Shown: positions 44,839-48,941 of the stretch, piece after piece | Numbering within the stretch: the stretch's first letter is position 1 | How the letters are laid out: each line of letters begins with the position of its first letter | Source: Mycolicibacterium wolinskyi | GTDB taxonomy: Bacteria > Actinomycetota > Actinomycetes > Mycobacteriales > Mycobacteriaceae | Direction: 5' to 3' | Length of the DNA: 48,941 nt | Assembly: GCF_002101965.1 (NCBI RefSeq) | Contig: NZ_LQQA01000016.1 | Span: 1-48,941, forward strand | Notes under the pieces: model-generated | What the model was told of the DNA's origin: nothing | Database searches by the model: none | What the model saw: only the letters and a program-made list of their open reading frames with translations | Made by a program: the position numbers and the translations under genes

Positions 44839-45765
44839 TTACCCGGATATCAGCGGTTTCAATGCTTCGCCAACCTCGGTGACACCGCCTGGCACGTAGC
44901 CGCCGATGGTCACCGGGCTGAGGATGACCCCGTCCACGCCGACGTCGAAGAGCTTGGTCTTGAGTTGCTCGACGATTTGCTCGGGGCTGCCGAACACCGC
45001 GCGCTGCTTGAAGTCGGGCGGGATGGCGTCGGCGGTGAAGTTCTCGCCGATCAGGGCGATCACGAGCATGCTGGTCTCCAGTGTCGCGGGATCCCGGTCG
45101 ATCTGCTCGCACTGCTGCCGGATGACGTCGAGCTTTCGCGGCAGCTCGTCGAAGTTGGCGATGATGTTGAGGTGGTCGAAGTGCCGCGCCGCCATCGGGA
45201 TGGTCTTCTTCTCGCCGCTGCCGCCGATCATCAACGGAATGTGCTCGCGGAACCGGGGTTCGGCGAACGCCTCCTGAGTGCGGTAGTAGGCGCCGTCGAC
45301 CGTGACGCGTTCGCCCTTGAGCATCGGCACGATGATCTGCAGCGCCTCGTCGAGTTTCTTGAACCGTTCGGTGAACGTGTTGAACTCGAAGCCGAGGCTG
45401 TCGTGTTCGAGCTCGAACCAGCCGGTGCCGATGCCGAGGATCGCGCGGCCCTGGCTCATCACGTCCAGCGTGGTGATCGCCTTGGCCAGCAGGGTCGGGT
45501 TGCGGTAGGTGTTGCCGGTGACCAGGGTGCCGAGCTGCACCTTCTGGGTCGCGGTGGCCAGCCCGCCGAGTGCGGTGTAGGCCTCCAGCATCGGCTGGTC
45601 GGGTGTGCCCAGGCCGGGCAACTGATAGAAGTGGTCCATCACGAAGACGGAATCGAAGCCTGCGTTCTCGGCTTCTTGAGCCTGCGCGATGACCGTCGGG
45701 AAGAGCTCGGCTACGCCGGTGCCGTAGGAGAAATTGGGAATCTGGAGTCCGAGTCGGATTGTCAC
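44839..45765 (-). CDS. F420-dependent LLM-class oxidoreductase (Rv1855c-like)
   Basis: 308 residues from GTG 45765. Luciferase-like TIM barrel with the LLM class signatures RLGLQIPNFSYGTG at the N-terminus, VFVMDHFYQL, LGTLVTGNTYRNPTLLAK and ILGIGTGWFELEHD. The substrate is unknown; F420 use is inferred from the family in actinobacteria. TAGGGT (45778-45773) ends 7 nt before the GTG on the minus strand, so the transcript is probably leaderless. Confidence 0.9.
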   Translation of the reverse strand: MTIRLGLQIPNFSYGTGVAELFPTVIAQAQEAENAGFDSVFVMDHFYQLPGLGTPDQPMLEAYTALGGLATATQKVQLGTLVTGNTYRNPTLLAKAITTLDVMSQGRAILGIGTGWFELEHDSLGFEFNTFTERFKKLDEALQIIVPMLKGERVTVDGAYYRTQEAFAEPRFREHIPLMIGGSGEKKTIPMAARHFDHLNIIANFDELPRKLDVIRQQCEQIDRDPATLETSMLVIALIGENFTADAIPPDFKQRAVFGSPEQIVEQLKTKLFDVGVDGVILSPVTIGGYVPGGVTEVGEALKPLISG

Positions 45766-45772
45766 TTCTCCG

Positions 45773-45778
45773 ACCCTA
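45773..45778 (-). promoter_or_regulatory. -10 hexamer TAGGGT for leaderless LLM gene
   Basis: Minus-strand TAGGGT ends 7 nt upstream of the GTG at 45765. A GGAGA sequence is present but only 2-3 nt from the start, too close to serve as a good Shine-Dalgarno. Confidence 0.5.
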
Positions 45779-45783
45779 ACGCG

Positions 45784-46458
45784 TTATCCCAAAGTCGCGA
45801 GCGCACCGCGGCTGACGTGCAGCGTCTGCCCGGTGATGTGGCGTGCCGACGACGTGCTCAAAAAGATTGCGAGGCGGGCGAACTCGTCGGCGACCGACGG
45901 CGGGGTGGTGCCGAGACCGTCGTAGCCGGGTTCGGCGCTGCGTCCGGCGGCGACCGCGTTCACGGTGATGCCACGGGTGCCGAAGTAGCTCGCCTGTCCG
46001 GCGGTCCAATCCGAGAGGGCCGCCTTGACCGCGGCTTCGGCGCTGCCTTCGCGCGGGCTGTCGGGCAGGACGTTGATGATCGAGCCGCCCGAGCGCAGAT
46101 GGTCACCGACGATCTGCACCGTCAGCGCGGCCGAGACCACGGTGGCGTCGAGGTTGTTGCGCCAGGCCGCGGCCAGATCGGCCAGCGTGTAGGTGCGGGG
46201 ATCCTTGGCCTCCCACAGCGGGGCAGGCACGTTCACCAGGGTGTCGAGGTGGTGCGGGAACTGGGCGCGGGCGGCTTCGAGGCTCGCCGCGTCGGTGTTG
46301 TCGAACACGATCGACTCGACGTCGAGTTCCTTGGCGGCCACTTCGAGATCGTCACGGCGGGCGCCCGCGATGACCACGTTGTGGCCGGCGTCCCGGAAGC
46401 CTGCCGCGATCACGCGACCGAGTTCGGCATCGCCGCCGGTGACAAGCACCTCCGCCAT
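45784..46458 (-). CDS. SDR-fold protein lacking the catalytic tyrosine (Rv1856c-like)
   Basis: 224 residues from ATG 46458, with GGAGG 9 nt upstream. Rossmann fold with VLVTGGDAELGRVIAAGF in place of the usual TGxxxGxG, and a C-terminal GITVNAVAAG as in classical SDRs. The catalytic YxxxK is changed: the lysine is retained in AEAAVKAALSD but the tyrosine position is Glu. The NVPAP stretch stands where classical SDRs have NNAG. It may still bind NAD(P) but is unlikely to act as a standard dehydrogenase. Divergent from modB. Confidence 0.82.
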   Translation of the reverse strand: MAEVLVTGGDAELGRVIAAGFRDAGHNVVIAGARRDDLEVAAKELDVESIVFDNTDAASLEAARAQFPHHLDTLVNVPAPLWEAKDPRTYTLADLAAAWRNNLDATVVSAALTVQIVGDHLRSGGSIINVLPDSPREGSAEAAVKAALSDWTAGQASYFGTRGITVNAVAAGRSAEPGYDGLGTTPPSVADEFARLAIFLSTSSARHITGQTLHVSRGALATLG

Positions 46459-46520
46459 GATGTACCTCCATGTACTGCCGGGATCGCCGCGCCGGTTTGG
46501 GAGCGATCAACGACCGATGT

Positions 46521-46532
46521 TACTGGACAGTA
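46521..46532. promoter_or_regulatory. Candidate operator between SDR and modB
   Basis: TACTG-GA-CAGTA, a 12-bp palindrome in the 196-bp divergent region, overlapping TACTGT, a possible minus-strand -10 for the SDR gene. No regulator is nearby, so the binding protein is unknown. Confidence 0.35.
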
Positions 46533-46589
46533 GCTAGGTCGCGAAATTCGACGCGCCCTGCCTTGTCCGGCGAGTTCGCCCGCGCGTGT

Positions 46590-46621
46590 GCAAGGGTTTG
46601 TCCAATGAGGCAAACCCTTGC
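46590..46621 (+). promoter_or_regulatory. 11-bp perfect stem in the modB leader
   Basis: GCAAGGGTTTG (46590-46600) and its exact complement (46611-46621) enclose a 10-nt loop containing an ATG. It lies 33 nt upstream of the modB start. It has no T-tract and does not resemble the ModE operator. It may be a regulatory hairpin, or a scar at the place where modA was lost. Confidence 0.5.
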
Positions 46622-46658
46622 CCTGACCACGGCCGTCGTCGGCTCCGTCGGACGTTGA
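46605..46658 (+). pseudogene. Possible modA N-terminal remnant
   Basis: A 17-codon frame from ATG 46605 (MRQTLALTTAVVGSVGR) resembles the start of a signal peptide: Arg, then a hydrophobic Ala/Val/Leu core. It stops at TGA 46656-46658, which overlaps the TTG start of modB. In M. tuberculosis modA occupies exactly this place before modB. The rest of modA is missing, so this may be a deletion scar. The evidence is positional and short. Confidence 0.3.
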
Positions 46659-47449
46659 GGACTTCGCCCGGCCTGCCGCGCTGGATCTACCTACCCGCCG
46701 CGCTCGGCGCGGCGTTCGTGGTGCTGCCACTGGTGGCGATGGCCGCCCGGGTGGATTGGCCGCGGTTCTGGACACTGATCTCCAGCGACACGTCCACCGC
46801 GGCGCTGGTGCTGAGTCTCAAGACCGCTGCGGCGAGCACCGTGCTGTGCCTGCTTCTGGGCGTGCCGCTGGCACTGGTGCTGGCGCGCAACGACGGCAGG
46901 CTGGTCCGGCTCACCCGGCCGCTGATCCTGTTGCCGTTGGTGCTGCCCCCGGTCGTTGGCGGGATCGCGCTCCTCTACGCGTTCGGCAGGCTCGGGCTGA
47001 TCGGGCGGTACCTGGAGGCCGCGGGGGTGCAGATCGCGTTCACGACGGCGGCCGTCGTGCTGGCACAGACGTTCGTGTCGTTGCCGTTCCTCGTCATCTC
47101 GCTCGAGGGTGCGGCCCGCACCGCGGGGTCGGACTACGAGGTCGTCGCGGCGACGCTGGGCGCCCGGCCCGGGTCGGTGTGGTGGCGGGTGACGCTGCCG
47201 CTGCTCGGACCGGGGTTGGTGTCGGGTGCGGTGTTGGCGTTCGCGCGTGCGCTCGGGGAGTTCGGCGCCACACTCACATTCGCCGGATCCCGCGCGGGGG
47301 TCACCCGGACGCTTCCGCTGGAGGTCTATCTGCAGCGCGAAAGCGATGCCGATGCGGCCGTGGCACTGTCGGTGCTGCTGGTGGCGGTGGCGGCCGTGGT
47401 GGTGATCGGCCTGGGCAGCAGGCGCTTGCGGGCCGGAGGCTGGACATGA
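46655..47449 (+). CDS. modB: Molybdate ABC transporter permease
   Basis: 264 residues from TTG 46655, giving the family length and a proper N-terminus RTSPGLPRWIYLPAALG; the frame also allows an upstream GTG, without support. Five to six membrane helices and the EAA-type loop with YEVVAATLGARPGSVWWRVTLP that contacts ModC. It imports molybdate for the molybdenum cofactor. ModA, the binding lipoprotein, is not in this window. The stop overlaps modC (ATGA). Confidence 0.9.
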   Translation: MRTSPGLPRWIYLPAALGAAFVVLPLVAMAARVDWPRFWTLISSDTSTAALVLSLKTAAASTVLCLLLGVPLALVLARNDGRLVRLTRPLILLPLVLPPVVGGIALLYAFGRLGLIGRYLEAAGVQIAFTTAAVVLAQTFVSLPFLVISLEGAARTAGSDYEVVAATLGARPGSVWWRVTLPLLGPGLVSGAVLAFARALGEFGATLTFAGSRAGVTRTLPLEVYLQRESDADAAVALSVLLVAVAAVVVIGLGSRRLRAGGWT

Positions 47450-48531
47450 CCCAGCGTCTGCAGGTGCGTGCCGTCGTCGAGCAGCGGGGCCTCGACATCG
47501 ATTTCGACGTGGCCGCGGGCGAGGTGCTGGCGGTGCTGGGCGCCAACGGCGCGGGCAAGTCGACGACGCTGCACGTGATCGCGGGCCTGATCGACCCGGA
47601 CGCCGGCCGGGTCCGAGTCGGGGACCGGGTGCTCACCGACACCGCGGCCGGTGTGCAGATCGCCACGCATGACCGCCGGGTCGGCCTGTTGTTGCAGGAT
47701 CCGCTGCTGTTTCCGCACCTGTCCGTCGAGGCGAACGTCGCGTTCGGCCCCCGCAGCATGCGCCGGTCGTCGCGAACCGCCGCTCGCGATTCCGCGCAGC
47801 GGTGGCTGGCCGAGGTGGACGCCGCCGAGCTGGCCGGGCGCCGTCCGCGTCAGCTCTCGGGCGGGCAGGCGCAACGGGTCGCGCTGGCCCGTGCATTGGC
47901 CGCCGATCCCGACGTGTTGTTGCTCGATGAACCCTTGACGGGGCTGGACGTGGCGGCGGCCAGCGCGATGCGCAAGGTGCTGCGCCGGGTGCTGACCCGG
48001 GAGTCCCGATGCGCCGTGCTGATCACCCACGATTTGCTCGACGTGCTCACACTCGCCGACCGGGTGCTCGTCCTGGAGTCGGGCAAGATCGTTGAAAACG
48101 GTTCGACGGCAACGGTTCTCGCGACGCCGCGCAGCCACTTCGCCGCCCGCTTCGCCGGTGTCAACCTGATCGGCGGCACGGCGGCCGAAGGTGGTGTGCT
48201 CACCACGGCGTGGAACGCGCACTGGCACGGCACGCCTGCCGACGACGTGATGGCGGGTGCGCGTGCGGTCGCGGTGTTCGCACCTTCGGCGGTGGCGGTG
48301 TATCGCGACGAGCCGCACGGCAGTCCGCGGAACACCATCGCGGTGACGGTCGCGGAACTCGACAGCCGCGGCCCGGGCATCCGGGTGCGCGCCGACGAGC
48401 AGCCGGACGGTGCGCCGGGGCTTGCCGCCGACATCACCGCCGAGTCGGCCGCCGAGCTGCGCCTGGCACCGGGGGAGCGGGTGTTCTTCTCGGTCAAGGC
48501 TCAGGAAGTGGCCGTCCATCCGGCGCCGTGA
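47446..48531 (+). CDS. modC: Molybdate ABC transporter ATPase
   Basis: 361 residues from ATG 47446. Walker A GANGAGKS, signature LSGGQAQRVALARALA, Walker B VLLLDEPLTGLD, switch His in AVLITHDLLD. The C-terminal TOBE/molybdate-binding domain (about 290-360) is present. Standard ModC length. It may pair with a ModA encoded elsewhere. About 235 bp of apparently non-coding sequence follows before apa. Confidence 0.93.
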   Translation: MTQRLQVRAVVEQRGLDIDFDVAAGEVLAVLGANGAGKSTTLHVIAGLIDPDAGRVRVGDRVLTDTAAGVQIATHDRRVGLLLQDPLLFPHLSVEANVAFGPRSMRRSSRTAARDSAQRWLAEVDAAELAGRRPRQLSGGQAQRVALARALAADPDVLLLDEPLTGLDVAAASAMRKVLRRVLTRESRCAVLITHDLLDVLTLADRVLVLESGKIVENGSTATVLATPRSHFAARFAGVNLIGGTAAEGGVLTTAWNAHWHGTPADDVMAGARAVAVFAPSAVAVYRDEPHGSPRNTIAVTVAELDSRGPGIRVRADEQPDGAPGLAADITAESAAELRLAPGERVFFSVKAQEVAVHPAP

Positions 48532-48730
48532 GGGGTGCGTAACGGGACGCCGCCGGGCGCCGATGTTCCTGGCAGATTCATCGACGTTAAGGTGTTGCGG
48601 GCCGCTGTTGCGGGGCTCGGGCGTGGCGCCTGAGGCCTTGTCGTGCCAGCAATTTCGGTGATCGCTGTTGATGTGTGGGTTTGGCGTGCACAGCAATCGT
48701 CCAGAAAAACACTCTAAGAGCAACTCACAC
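48532..48730. other. Intergenic stretch modC-apa
   Basis: About 200 bp with no convincing frame, hairpin or recognised site; somewhat AT-richer near 48640-48715. The promoter of apa follows directly. Confidence 0.5.
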
Positions 48731-48758
48731 TTGCGTCACGGCGGTAACACGGTAGTTT
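48731..48758 (+). promoter_or_regulatory. Promoter of apa (leaderless)
   Basis: TTGCGT (48731-48736) and TAGTTT (48753-48758) with 16-bp spacing; the -10 ends 7 nt before the ATG at 48766 and no Shine-Dalgarno is present. Confidence 0.6.
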
Positions 48759-48765
48759 CTTCCCC

Positions 48766-48941
48766 ATGGACGAGTCGGACGCGATGTCTCATCGACGCAG
48801 AGGCCTGTCGAAGAAGCTGACCCTGGCCGCGATGACCGGCGCGACCGCGGTGGCCGTTGCGCTGCCGACGGTGGCGCATGCGGAGCCCGCCCCGCCCCCG
48901 CCTCCTCCGGCGCCGGGCAACACCTTCCTGCCGGCTCCGCC
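48766..48941 (+). CDS. apa: Apa/FAP alanine-proline-rich secreted glycoprotein, N-terminal part
   Basis: 58 codons are visible from ATG 48766; the frame runs off the window. The signal peptide has a basic start (SHRRRGLSKK), a hydrophobic core (LAAMTGATAVAVALP) and an AHA cleavage site near residue 40, followed by the Ala/Pro-rich mature start EPAPPPPPPAPGN. The position after modC matches M. tuberculosis Rv1860 (Apa, fibronectin-binding, O-mannosylated). A start at the ATG 18 bases later is also possible, but the promoter spacing favours 48766. Confidence 0.85.
   Translation, partial: MDESDAMSHRRRGLSKKLTLAAMTGATAVAVALPTVAHAEPAPPPPPPAPGNTFLPAP

Noticed and set aside
46590..46621. ModE operator or molybdenum-cofactor riboswitch before modB
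   Set aside because: The hairpin is simple and lacks the AT-rich ModE half-sites and the complex fold of the Moco RNA.

Overview
The window is a GC-rich mycobacterial chromosome segment. Gene content and order follow the Mycobacterium tuberculosis stretch Rv1815-Rv1860: Rv1815-1817, an Rv1819c-type transporter, secA2, pgsA2, Rv1823-1825, gcvH, garA, Rv1828-1830, gcvB, Rv1836c, glcB, Rv1841c-1842c, guaB1, gnd1, blaR, blaI, Rv1847, ureABCFGD, ndh, Rv1855c, Rv1856c, modBC and apa. PE/PGRS genes are absent, the BacA-like transporter is duplicated, and an fbpABC-type iron importer is present. From memory, the NDH-2 sequence is almost that of M. smegmatis, so a fast-growing Mycolicibacterium of the smegmatis group is the best guess. 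Ortholog names were assigned by recall, not by a search. I see no tRNA, rRNA, CRISPR array, insertion sequence or prophage.

Layout. 1-5.3 kb: tail of a LysM protein, a secreted chymotrypsin-like protein (Rv1815 type), a DUF385 reductase divergent from a TetR regulator with two operator-like palindromes, an ArsR/AHSA1 pair, and a VOC protein plus FAD dehydrogenase behind a perfect KstR-type site. 5.3-9.2 kb: two tandem BacA/SbmA-like ABC transporters. 9.3-17.8 kb: secA2, a CAP-type cardiolipin synthase candidate, a DUF881-Sbp-DUF881 membrane module, gcvH, garA, an FtsR-like MerR, a bifunctional nuclease-family protein and a ResR/McdR-like MerR. 17.8-21 kb: glycine riboswitch and gcvP, ending in a strong bidirectional terminator. 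21-29 kb (minus strand): a Tyr/Asp-rich VWA membrane protein, malate synthase G, a conserved unknown, and two CNNM/CBS proteins behind a roughly 195-nt structured leader. 29.3-33 kb: fbpABC-like Fe3+ importer. 33-37.4 kb (minus strand): GMP reductase GuaB1, 6-phosphogluconate dehydrogenase, and a BlaR1/BlaI pair.

37.4-38.5 kb is an iron-control segment: an IdeR box in front of a probable iron-metabolism gene, then a second IdeR-like box and promoter driving a roughly 100-nt RNA that ends in a 15-bp hairpin. Its position between blaI and the Rv1847 thioesterase matches the M. tuberculosis iron-sparing sRNA MrsI. 38.5-43.4 kb: thioesterase and the urease operon ureABCFGD, without ureE. 43.4-46.5 kb (minus strand): ndh, an F420-type LLM oxidoreductase and an SDR-like protein without the catalytic Tyr. 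46.6-48.9 kb: modBC without modA, then the start of the Apa/FAP secreted glycoprotein.

How it fits together. The 11.6-17.8 kb block joins membrane lipid synthesis, a membrane module linked to division clusters in Firmicutes, the PknB/PknG target GarA and two MerR regulators tied to division, so it reads as a growth/envelope control locus. Glycine cleavage (gcvH, riboswitch-gcvP), malate synthase and GarA link it to glyoxylate and 2-oxoglutarate flux. Several genes appear to have leaderless transcripts, with a -10 hexamer 6-7 nt before the start codon. All motif matches were made by eye.
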